Below are positions 1 through 5,291 of a stretch of DNA of 6,529 nt, piece after piece. The position numbers and the translations under genes are program-made. How positions within the stretch are numbered: position 1 is the stretch's first letter; every line of letters starts with the position of its first letter. The notes below the pieces were generated by a model. It was not told the DNA's origin, ran no database searches, and worked only from the letters and a program-made list of their open reading frames with translations. The stretch comes from Microcaldota archaeon (lineage in GTDB: Archaea > Micrarchaeota > Micrarchaeia > Anstonellales > Anstonellaceae), in contig JAHFEC010000069.1 of assembly GCA_023248665.1 (NCBI GenBank), positions 1 through 6,529 of the forward strand, written 5' to 3'.

Positions 1-798
1 ATCTTAGAGGGCGCGGATTTGTCGCGACGGGCAATCATGTTCCACCTCAAGCCGGCTTCTTTGCGCGAGCATCTGACAATCCAGAGAAACGTCCCCGGAC
101 TTGAATCCGTCCGATTTGAAGATTTGCTCAGCCCGTCCAAGCGCAAACCTTATCTCACAAAATACGCCCGTTTCGCTGATTATATGCAGGAGTATTTCAG
201 GCGGGGCGGACTGCTTTATCCGGCCGGGGATGAGAGAGTATTCTACAAATCATTGGACCGGTTGTTGGAACGCATCATCAAATCGGATTTGGCATACCTG
301 CGCCCGATCAGCCCCAAGATCGAGCAGGATGTGTTCAAGCTTCTCCTGCGCATCGCCCTCTCCCCCACCGGAGAGACCAGCTATTCCACGCTCTGCGCCG
401 ATCTCTCGGTATCAAAGCCCACGCTGATCCGGATAGTGGGGGATTTGGTGCGCATCGGCCTCTTGACGAGGCTGCTGCCATGCGGGAAATCCGGAATCTT
501 CAAGGAGCCGAAGCTCTATCTGGCTTTCCCGTTCCGGGAGTATCTGGCCCATACGCGCGGAACGCGCGCAGACCTCGGCGCCTTAAGGGAGGAGTTCTTT
601 GTCCAGCACGCGCCGGCTGAATGCTATCTCAAGGGCCAGCGCGGAGAGAAAACCCCGGACTTTATGGCGGGTGGAGTGCGCATCGAAGTGGGCGGCTCGG
701 GCAAGAATTGGCACCAGAACCCGCAGTATATATTCGCGGATGGCCATTCCTTCGAGGATAAAAAAATCCCCCTGCATCTGGCCGGTTTCTTATATTAA
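1..798 (+). CDS. AAA-type ATPase with C-terminal DUF4143-like domain, 5'-truncated by window edge
   Basis: The reading frame is open from base 1, so the gene starts upstream; the TTG at 19 is an internal Leu codon, not a start. The first residues (GADLSRRAIMFHLKPASLRE) match the post-sensor region of the complete paralogue at 2065-3285 (DLSRR...SLPPFSLREF), so the missing part should contain Walker A and B. A winged-helix-like segment lies at about 322-474 (DVFKLLLRIALS...LSVSKPTLIRIVGDLVRIGLL). The C-terminal domain has the landmarks REEFF (586-600), GEKTPDF (646-666), then IEVGGSGK (682-705), and ends IPLHLAGFLY. In DUF4143 proteins this region resembles a PD-(D/E)XK nuclease fold. Here the usual ExK is ExGGxGK, so nuclease activity is uncertain. 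Cellular role unknown; proteins of this class often occur in many paralogues in archaea. Family assignment is fairly sure, function is not. Confidence 0.85.
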   Translation: MLEGADLSRRAIMFHLKPASLREHLTIQRNVPGLESVRFEDLLSPSKRKPYLTKYARFADYMQEYFRRGGLLYPAGDERVFYKSLDRLLERIIKSDLAYLRPISPKIEQDVFKLLLRIALSPTGETSYSTLCADLSVSKPTLIRIVGDLVRIGLLTRLLPCGKSGIFKEPKLYLAFPFREYLAHTRGTRADLGALREEFFVQHAPAECYLKGQRGEKTPDFMAGGVRIEVGGSGKNWHQNPQYIFADGHSFEDKKIPLHLAGFLY

Positions 799-815
799 GC
801 GGATTTTTGAAGACA

Positions 816-860
816 TCCTGTGGCCTGGCGCCTTCAGGGGTTCGAATTCCTTCCCCTGCA
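816..860 (+). tRNA. 3' half of a type II (Leu-like) tRNA, no 5' half seen; fragment
   Basis: Read 5' to 3', the bases fit a leucine tRNA from the 3' strand of the anticodon stem onward: TCCTG (816-820), T (821), a variable arm with stem GGC/GCC (822-824/830-832), T-stem AGGGG (836-840), T-loop TTCGAAT (841-847), TCCTT (848-852), acceptor strand CCCCTGC (853-859) and discriminator A (860). Spacing from T-loop to 3' end equals that of ordinary archaeal tRNA-Leu. The normally invariant G53-C61 pair is G-T here, which suggests decay. The expected 5' acceptor strand GCAGGGG is not found 70-90 bases upstream, where the ATPase gene still runs. The CCA is not encoded. It could be an attachment-site remnant, a 3' exon of a split or intron-bearing tRNA, or a pseudogene; a chance stem-loop (CAGGGG/CCCCTG, 835-840/853-858) is less likely. 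Confidence 0.55.
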
Positions 861-882
861 ACAAAATCCAGAAGCAGACGGA

Positions 883-1176
883 TCAGGGATGTTTTACCCA
901 TTTGTCGCATTTCCCCTCAATGAAATCCGGGCGCACCGAGTATATCATGGGCAAAGAATAAGGATGGTTCCTCTTGACGAATTCCATCGCCGCCTTCGGC
1001 CTGGAAGCCTTCGCTTCCAGAATCCATTCGTTTTCATCGCATAATCTGTTTTTCCAGAAGAAGACGCTTTCCGCCCGGAAAAAAGAGGCGCACGCGGCGA
1101 GTTTTTTCTTCACGAGCGCGAGCGCCATGTCCTTCGCGGACTTTTTCGACGGGAACGAGCTGTAGAGGATGTGCAT
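883..1176 (-). CDS. cutA: CutA-type divalent-cation tolerance protein
   Basis: A 97-aa protein with the CutA pattern throughout: N-terminal strand MHILYSSFPSKKSA, then MALALVKKKLAACASFF (family LAAC-type motif, about residues 17-33), AESVFFWKN, ENEWILEAKA, and the NHPYSLP segment (70-76), ending DKWVKHP. CutA proteins are small trimeric ferredoxin-like proteins linked to copper and other divalent metals; their exact role is unsettled. I chose the ATG at 1176 because homology begins there. A TTG at 1200 would add eight residues the family lacks and starts 2 bases after the PAC2 stop. The gene follows PAC2 with a gap of 25 bases and is likely co-transcribed. No strong Shine-Dalgarno is visible. 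The aromatic residue usual near the last Trp is Cys90 here. Cytoplasmic. Length is normal for the family. Confidence 0.88.
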   Translation of the reverse strand: MHILYSSFPSKKSAKDMALALVKKKLAACASFFRAESVFFWKNRLCDENEWILEAKASRPKAAMEFVKRNHPYSLPMIYSVRPDFIEGKCDKWVKHP

Positions 1177-1201
1177 GATACCCGCATCCGGGATGCGCAA
1201 T

Positions 1202-1954
1202 CTACCCGTACATGGCTCCCAGGTCCGTGCCGCCCGCCTCCGCCGTCTTCTTGTATTGCGCGTGCGCGGCCTTGGATTTGGAGAGGATGTCCTTCATCTT
1301 CACTTCCATCTCCTGCGCCTCCGCAAGAAGCGAGGAGGTGTCGAAGTCGAGGGAGAGGTAGGATTTGAGCACTCCGAGCACCACCGAGGCGGCTTGCGGG
1401 TCCATGGTCTGCTCGTGCGCCTGCGACAGGAACGAGATGACGGGATAGCCCTCGATGGCCCCCTGCGCCAAAAGAAGCCCGGTCACGCCGGTGGTGGCGC
1501 CCTCCTTGATGAGCTTGACCTGATGGTGGCGCTCCAGCTCGGCCAGTAATTTTGCATTCGAGGCGATGGCGAACACCATGTCTTCGCCGTCCGCGCGCAG
1601 GGGGATGGCCCCCAGCGAGATGATCTGGCGCGCGCCGGCCTCCTTTGCAAATTCGTGGATCTTGGCGGCCAGCTCGTAGATGGCGCCCAAAGGCACGATG
1701 AATTCGGAGATGAGCACGATGAGGTTGTGCTTCTTGGACACGTAGATGCGGGCCGGATAGAGGGGCGCGTAGCCGTGCACGGCGGCGATGGGCGGGAAGT
1801 TGTCGGACGTGATGTAGCCCGCCAAATCCATCTTGAGTTTCTCGATCAGGTAGGAGGCGGAGATGGTGCCGACCAGCCCGATGCCGGGGAATCCTTCGAT
1901 GAGGACGGGCTTCTTGAGCTTGAAGGGGTGGGTGATGTGAAATTCAAGGGCCAT
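1202..1954 (-). CDS. PAC2-family protein (archaeal proteasome-assembly-chaperone homologue)
   Basis: A 250-aa protein with the PAC2 signature near the N-terminus: LIEGFPGIGLVGTISASYLI (residues 18-37), then SDNFPPIAAVHGYAPLYPARIY (50-71), LIVLISEFIVP and an IISLGAIP strand. Residues about 207-238 are a charged helical, perhaps coiled-coil tail. The protein ends MYG, which fits the HbYX pattern (hydrophobic-Tyr-any, at the very C-terminus) used by archaeal PAC2 proteins and proteasomal ATPases to dock on the 20S alpha ring. The family includes archaeal PbaA/PbaB, homologues of eukaryotic proteasome assembly chaperones. Start ATG at 1954: a TATA-like box is centred about 25 bases upstream and no Shine-Dalgarno is present, as expected for a leaderless mRNA. 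cutA follows 25 bases downstream. Family sure; whether this is the PbaA or PbaB type cannot be settled here. Confidence 0.9.
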   Translation of the reverse strand: MALEFHITHPFKLKKPVLIEGFPGIGLVGTISASYLIEKLKMDLAGYITSDNFPPIAAVHGYAPLYPARIYVSKKHNLIVLISEFIVPLGAIYELAAKIHEFAKEAGARQIISLGAIPLRADGEDMVFAIASNAKLLAELERHHQVKLIKEGATTGVTGLLLAQGAIEGYPVISFLSQAHEQTMDPQAASVVLGVLKSYLSLDFDTSSLLAEAQEMEVKMKDILSKSKAAHAQYKKTAEAGGTDLGAMYG

Positions 1955-1974
1955 GGAAAAGACAGGCGCAAGGA

Positions 1975-1986
1975 GTTTAAAAAAGG
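1975..1986 (-). promoter_or_regulatory. BRE/TATA-like promoter of PAC2-cutA
   Basis: On the minus strand this reads CCTTTTTTAAAC. The A/T-rich core is centred about 25 bases before the A of the PAC2 start codon, the position expected of an archaeal TATA box when transcription begins at or next to the ATG. There is no Shine-Dalgarno in the remaining 20 bases, which supports leaderless translation. Confidence 0.5.
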
Positions 1987-1990
1987 ATTG

Positions 1991-2007
1991 TTTTCACGGG
2001 GTGAAAA
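1991..2007. promoter_or_regulatory. 17-bp palindrome upstream of the PAC2 TATA box
   Basis: TTTTCAC and GTGAAAA form a perfect 7-bp inverted repeat around a 3-base centre (GGG). It is centred about 20 bp upstream of the TATA-like box and 45 bp before the PAC2 start. The half GTGAAAAA recurs at 2048-2055. This placement suits an upstream regulator site. A small hairpin is the alternative. Confidence 0.35.
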
Positions 2008-2024
2008 GACATGGGGGACCACAG

Positions 2025-2056
2025 AAAAAATAGATGGAAACCGGCCCGTGAAAAAT
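2025..2056 (-). terminator. oligo-T tracts after the ATPase gene
   Basis: On the minus strand, just after the ATPase stop at 2065, the sequence has TATTTTTC (2049-2056) and then six T (2025-2030). Archaeal RNA polymerase often terminates at U-runs without a hairpin. No convincing stem precedes them. Termination here would separate the ATPase from PAC2-cutA, which lies downstream in the same direction and has its own TATA-like box. Confidence 0.35.
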
Positions 2057-2064
2057 AGGCATAT

Positions 2065-3285
2065 TCAATAAAGAAAGCCAAAAAGGAAGAGCGGGATTCC
2101 GCCGGAATTTCCGGCTGGCTGGCTGAGAACGAACCTGCGCTCGGATTTTATCCCCTTGAGCTGGCCGCCCCGCTTCCCCGGCCCGCCTATTTCAAAGACC
2201 AGCTTTTGGCCGTTGTGAAAAATCAGGTAATCGGGCCGTTTCTCCCCGAGCGCGCTTTTGAGGTAATTGACCTCCATGTTCATGGTGCAGATATGCTGGA
2301 TGAAAAACTCCTCGCGCGTGGCCCCGAGCAGGCGCTCCGGCTCCACCGAGCCGGCCAAGTAGGGGCGCAACGGGAGCGTGCAGAGGATTTTTGGTTCGGC
2401 CGTGACGTTGGTGCCATACGGCAGGAGCACTTTGAGGATGGAGGCGGATTCGAGGATTCTGATATACTCCTGGGCCTTGTAGCGGGTGATGCCGGTGTTC
2501 CGGGCAATAGAACTGTAGCTGCATACTTCTACATTGCTCCGGCCGATGAAGCGCAGGATGTCCTGTATGTGCAGGATGTCCTGCGCGTCCAGCTTGGCGA
2601 TTATTCTCAAGTCCTGGTCAATGACCTTGCGGATGACGTTCTGAATGGTCTGCGGCTGTGGCGAGTGCAGGTAGGATGGCAGGGCGCCGGCTTGGCAGAA
2701 CTCCGCAAAATCAGGCTCGAAAGAATAGAGCTTTTTGTATAGCGGCCCGGAGTTGCCGAGGATGTCATCGAGCGAAATTACCGGCGCTTCTGCGCCGCGC
2801 TTGAAATAAACAAATTCGCGCAAGGAGAACGGGGGGAGGGAAACCACGACCACGCGGCGCGACAGGTCGTATTTGCCCCGGACGATGTCAATGGAAGCGG
2901 AAGAGGTGAAAACCACTTTTACCTTGAGGAAGTCGTAGATTTTCTTGAGCGCCTGCCCCCAGTTGGGGAGGTAATGGATTTCGTCTATGAGCACATAATT
3001 GATTCCGTAGCGGGACTGCAGGGTTTTGGCCAGCTCGAACATGTCCACGGGGGAGGCGAGCGAGTCGGCGCTCAAGTAAAGGGAATGCTTAAGCTCGGTG
3101 CGCAACTGGCGCAACAGGATGGTCTTGCCCATGCCGCGCAACCCCCCGATTCCGATGAAGGCCTTGCTTTTGAGCAGCTCTTTGAGCTTCGTGTAAAGGA
3201 AGCGTTTTTTTCCGTAAGTCCGGCCGTCCTCTTCGGCCAGCCGGTCCATCTCGAAGATTTTTTCTATTTCTTGGGGGGAGAACAT
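2065..3285 (-). CDS. AAA-type ATPase with winged helix and DUF4143-like C-terminal domain
   Basis: A complete 406-aa protein. Walker A is GLRGMGKT (residues 48-55), Walker B is NYVLIDEIHYL (96-106, D101/E102), a sensor-1-like strand is VVFTSSAS (124-131), and DLSRR (140-144) is followed by SLREFV. A winged-helix-like region spans about 236-300 (SYSSIARNTGITRYKAQEYIRILESASIL). The C-terminal domain has REEFFIQH (324-331), GEKRPDY (347-353), FEIGGPGK (364-371) and ends IPLFLFGFLY. These match the partial paralogue at 1-798 in order and spacing. DUF4143 resembles PD-(D/E)XK nucleases, but the lysine is displaced (ExGGxGK), so catalysis is open. Start ATG 3285 has a TATA-like box centred 25 bases upstream and no Shine-Dalgarno, so it is probably leaderless. 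The dyad array at 3315-3427 abuts the promoter, which suggests dedicated and possibly self-regulation. Biological role unknown. Confidence 0.9.
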   Translation of the reverse strand: MFSPQEIEKIFEMDRLAEEDGRTYGKKRFLYTKLKELLKSKAFIGIGGLRGMGKTILLRQLRTELKHSLYLSADSLASPVDMFELAKTLQSRYGINYVLIDEIHYLPNWGQALKKIYDFLKVKVVFTSSASIDIVRGKYDLSRRVVVVSLPPFSLREFVYFKRGAEAPVISLDDILGNSGPLYKKLYSFEPDFAEFCQAGALPSYLHSPQPQTIQNVIRKVIDQDLRIIAKLDAQDILHIQDILRFIGRSNVEVCSYSSIARNTGITRYKAQEYIRILESASILKVLLPYGTNVTAEPKILCTLPLRPYLAGSVEPERLLGATREEFFIQHICTMNMEVNYLKSALGEKRPDYLIFHNGQKLVFEIGGPGKRGGQLKGIKSERRFVLSQPAGNSGGIPLFLFGFLY

Positions 3286-3305
3286 GGCTAATATAAGGAA
3301 GGAAA

Positions 3306-3314
3306 GTATTTAAG
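3306..3314 (-). promoter_or_regulatory. TATA-like promoter of the 406-aa ATPase
   Basis: On the minus strand this reads CTTAAATAC, centred 25 bases before the start codon at 3285. The upstream BRE position falls directly on the first dyad repeat (3315 onward), so a protein bound to that repeat would touch or block TFB/TBP. Confidence 0.5.
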
Positions 3315-3427
3315 CATTTTGGTAAAAACATTTGCCGAAATGTGGCATATTTTGGTGAAAACATTTGCCGAAATGAGTGTATTTTGGTAAAAAGATTTAC
3401 CGGAATGTGAATTGGCTTGCCGGAATG
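3315..3427. repeat. array of 28-bp imperfect dyads (3 full, 1 collapsed copy) upstream of ATPase
   Basis: Three 28-bp copies lie at 3315-3342, 3348-3375 and 3380-3407. Starts are 33 and 32 bp apart, with gaps of 5 and 4 bp. Copies 1 and 2 differ at 2 positions, copies 2 and 3 at 4. Each is an imperfect inverted repeat of ATTTTGGTAA and TTGCCGAAAT around a short A-rich centre. A fourth copy (about 3408-3427) keeps a right half, CTTGCCGGAATG (3416-3427), and has lost about 8 bp in the middle. The array ends exactly next to the stop codon of the membrane-protein gene at 3428 and begins right at the ATPase TATA-like box. Near-integral spacing of three helical turns fits cooperative binding of a dimeric regulator. 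The ATPase's own winged helix is a candidate binder, by inference. Confidence 0.8.
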
Positions 3428-4807
3428 CTAATGGACAGATTCGCTTGATAGGCATTTCATCCAGTAAAAGCGCGAGCCGGAATTGTTCTTTTTCAGGTCC
3501 GAAACCGGAAGACCGCGGATGGTGGAATGGTCCGCGTAGGAGTCGAGGTTGTAAAGCTCGAACGAATCCGGCCCCGTCTCGTTCGGGGCAGGGCAGAACT
3601 CGCCAGGGAAACCGCCCAAGAAGCCGCGGTATTGCAGGAGGGCGATGATGTTCCCGAACCCCTGCAACGAGGGGGTGATGTAGATGGCAGCAGGATGGTA
3701 TTGCGCCAGCGAGGAGGCGAGCAGGCGCTCCTCATACTGCGAACACTGGTCATGCAGGACGATGAATGCGGGGACGGCCACGGCCAGATAGGAGAAGAGG
3801 GACACGGAGGCCAGCAGGGTCAGGGCATGCACCCGCCACCCTTGCGAGGATTTCGACCGATGCCCAAAGACCGGCAGATAATGGGAAAAAGCGACGCAGA
3901 GGCCGGCGAAAACGGCCCAGAAGCCATTGAGCAGGAAACGCCAGGCCCAATCCGCAGGAATTGGGCTGTTGGCCAGAAGGGCGGCGGCGAGGGCGAATGA
4001 GGCCAGAAGGGCGGCGGATGGCTTGGACGTCTTCCCCAGTTGGTAGAAGCCGTAGAACGCGAAGGGCAGGGCCAGCAGGAAGAATACGTTCATGAGAAGA
4101 CCGGAACCCGGAACCGGGGAGGACGAGCCGGGCAGGAGCTGGACGCCCACGAATGCCACGATGACGATGGAAAAGGCAGACAGGGCGGCGCCGGCAACAC
4201 TCTTGCGCCCAAGCATGAGAATGAGGCCGAATATCAGCAAGGAGAGGACGGCGAAATAAAACGTGGTGATGTGGACCGGCGCGATGCACAGGAAGGCCAA
4301 TGCGGGGAGGACGGGAAGGCCCTTGTTCTTGGAATGGAGCCAATCAAGCAAGAGGAGGACGGCCAATAGGAGAAAAACGAGGCCGAGCTCGTTCTTGTAG
4401 AGGCCGAAGGAAAGTTGCGTCCACCAGAAGGAGAAAACCGATAGGAAAGCCGCGCCGATCGCCCATCGCCCGGAGAGGAAGCGGGAGAGCAGATTGGAGA
4501 AAACGAGGAAGAAGAGGACGCTTGCGAGGGCGGAGGCGATGCGGATCGCCCAGACGGAATCGAACAAGGCCCGCAACGGGAGCATCAGCAGGAAGACGGG
4601 AAAACCGGCCAGAAACAGGACGGGTTTGTCGATCGGGTTGATGGAATGTTTCGTGGCGATGTCATCCAGGATATTCTTGTAGCGGAACGAATCGTCGGCG
4701 CAGAAATTGTCACGGCAGAAATAGGCGGAAACGAGCAACTGGGACAGGAGAATGGCCAGCGAAAGCGCGGCCAGAAGCCGCTTGTTTTTTTGGAAGAAAT
4801 CCAGCAT
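3428..4807 (-). CDS. polytopic membrane protein, candidate GT-C-type glycosyltransferase
   Basis: A 459-aa protein with about 10-11 hydrophobic segments between residues 10 and 352, followed by a soluble C-terminal tail of about 107 residues. After the first membrane helix an outer loop carries CRDNFCADDSFRYKN (31-45). An acidic pair (D38/D39) in this first loop is the hallmark position of the metal-binding/catalytic Asp in GT-C enzymes (PMT/ArnT/AglB-like), which transfer sugars from polyprenyl-phosphate donors. No full family signature is certain, so this is a candidate. The start ATG 4807 lies 11 bases after the stop of the pilin gene at 4819-5205. The frame stays open far upstream, but that part overlaps both pilin genes in another frame and is an artefact. 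Position in one operon with two pilins suggests surface-appendage modification, by inference. The Shine-Dalgarno is weak. Confidence 0.75.
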   Translation of the reverse strand: MLDFFQKNKRLLAALSLAILLSQLLVSAYFCRDNFCADDSFRYKNILDDIATKHSINPIDKPVLFLAGFPVFLLMLPLRALFDSVWAIRIASALASVLFFLVFSNLLSRFLSGRWAIGAAFLSVFSFWWTQLSFGLYKNELGLVFLLLAVLLLLDWLHSKNKGLPVLPALAFLCIAPVHITTFYFAVLSLLIFGLILMLGRKSVAGAALSAFSIVIVAFVGVQLLPGSSSPVPGSGLLMNVFFLLALPFAFYGFYQLGKTSKPSAALLASFALAAALLANSPIPADWAWRFLLNGFWAVFAGLCVAFSHYLPVFGHRSKSSQGWRVHALTLLASVSLFSYLAVAVPAFIVLHDQCSQYEERLLASSLAQYHPAAIYITPSLQGFGNIIALLQYRGFLGGFPGEFCPAPNETGPDSFELYNLDSYADHSTIRGLPVSDLKKNNSGSRFYWMKCLSSESVH

Positions 4808-4818
4808 GCAGACCGACG

Positions 4819-5205
4819 TTACGGGCACGCGCCGCTGCAGCACAGATCGCTGCAGAAGTTGACGCCTTGGTACTGGGTGTAGATGGTGGTGATGAAGTTC
4901 GGCAGGAGAATCGACATGATCAGGCCGATGACCGCGCCCATCACCATCGCGGTGGCATAGCCTTGGGCCTTGGAGCGCAGTTCGGCGCCGCCCACCTGCC
5001 CGGCCGCATACACCACGCCGGCACCCATGATGAGCAGGAGGCAGATGGCCGGCATGAGGGAAGTCAATTGGCCGCAGAGGCAGCGGATGGCTGTATTGAG
5101 CGAGGCCATGTCCGGAGTGGTCGTCGCATGAAGAAAGGATGCGAAAGCGAGGAAGAGCAGGACGGAGAATGCGGTGGATTTCAGATATGACGAGAATACG
5201 CCCAT
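4819..5205 (-). CDS. VirB2/TrbC-like pilin precursor, copy B
   Basis: A 128-aa protein with an N-terminal signal peptide (hydrophobic residues about 11-26, likely signal peptidase I cleavage near HA|T at 27-28), then two hydrophobic helices joined by a short polar loop: LMPAICLLLIMGAGVVYAAGQ (50-70), loop GGAELRSKAQG (72-82), and ATAMVMGAVIGLIMSILLP (84-102). This is the layout of conjugative pilins VirB2/TrbC and of archaeal DNA-transfer pilins. Cysteines are CLC (42-44), C54, and a cluster FCSDLCCSGACP at the C-terminus. It is a close paralogue of the upstream copy: 47 of 60 residues are identical across the two-helix core. Start ATG 5205 has the Shine-Dalgarno GAGGTGG at 5213-5219. Unlike the housekeeping genes here it is not leaderless. 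It probably forms pilus subunits in the membrane after cleavage; this is not proven. Confidence 0.8.
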   Translation of the reverse strand: MGVFSSYLKSTAFSVLLFLAFASFLHATTTPDMASLNTAIRCLCGQLTSLMPAICLLLIMGAGVVYAAGQVGGAELRSKAQGYATAMVMGAVIGLIMSILLPNFITTIYTQYQGVNFCSDLCCSGACP

Positions 5206-5212
5206 AGACCAG

Positions 5213-5219
5213 CCACCTC
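5213..5219 (-). promoter_or_regulatory. Shine-Dalgarno of pilin copy B
   Basis: Reads GAGGTGG on the minus strand, 7 bases before the ATG at 5205. It fixes the start and shows translation initiation separate from the upstream pilin gene. Confidence 0.7.
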
Positions 5220-5256
5220 AAGGACTGAAGAAAAGATTCGAAAAAACAAAGAGGGG

Positions 5257-5281
5257 TCTCTGCCAAAAAAAATGGCAGAGA
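5257..5281 (-). terminator. hairpin with trailing T-rich tract between the two pilin genes
   Basis: A perfect 9-bp stem, TCTCTGCCA/TGGCAGAGA (5257-5265/5273-5281), encloses a 7-base loop that is all T on the minus strand. Downstream on the minus strand comes CCCCTCTTTGTTTTTTCG (about 5239-5256). The shape resembles an intrinsic terminator, although the T tract is not immediately after the stem. In an operon it could be a partial terminator or an mRNA 3'-end stabiliser that gives the first pilin more transcript than the second. A nine-base direct repeat AGATTCGAA flanks the region at 5234-5242 and 5279-5287. Confidence 0.5.
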
Positions 5282-5291
5282 TTCGAATTCA

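Noticed and set aside
662..910. A minus-strand open frame of 82 codons containing GEGIRTPEGARPQ.
   Set aside because: This peptide pattern is the typical spurious translation of the antisense strand of a tRNA. It was useful as a pointer to the tRNA fragment but is not a gene.
1177..1200. TTG at 1200 as the cutA start.
   Set aside because: CutA homology begins at the ATG at 1176, and the extra eight residues have no family counterpart.
1597..1603. GCAGGGG as the missing 5' acceptor strand of the half tRNA.
   Set aside because: It lies inside the PAC2 coding region, on the plus strand, and is not followed by D-arm-like sequence; a chance match.
1655..2071. A 138-codon plus-strand open frame opposite the PAC2 start and promoter.
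   Set aside because: It is Gly/Asp/Val-rich and mirrors PAC2 codons; there is no Shine-Dalgarno, and it runs through the PAC2 promoter region.
2206..2742. A 178-codon plus-strand open frame opposite the ATPase gene.
   Set aside because: It is antisense to an ATPase with intact Walker and DUF4143-like motifs and resembles no family I know.
3315..3427. Repeat array considered as a CRISPR.
   Set aside because: Gaps between the repeats are only 4-5 bp, with no spacer-length unique sequence, the repeats are imperfect dyads, and no cas genes are present.
5234..5287. AGATTCGAA copies considered as tRNA T-loops.
   Set aside because: Neither copy has a flanking 5-bp stem or an acceptor-like sequence; they flank the hairpin between the pilin genes.
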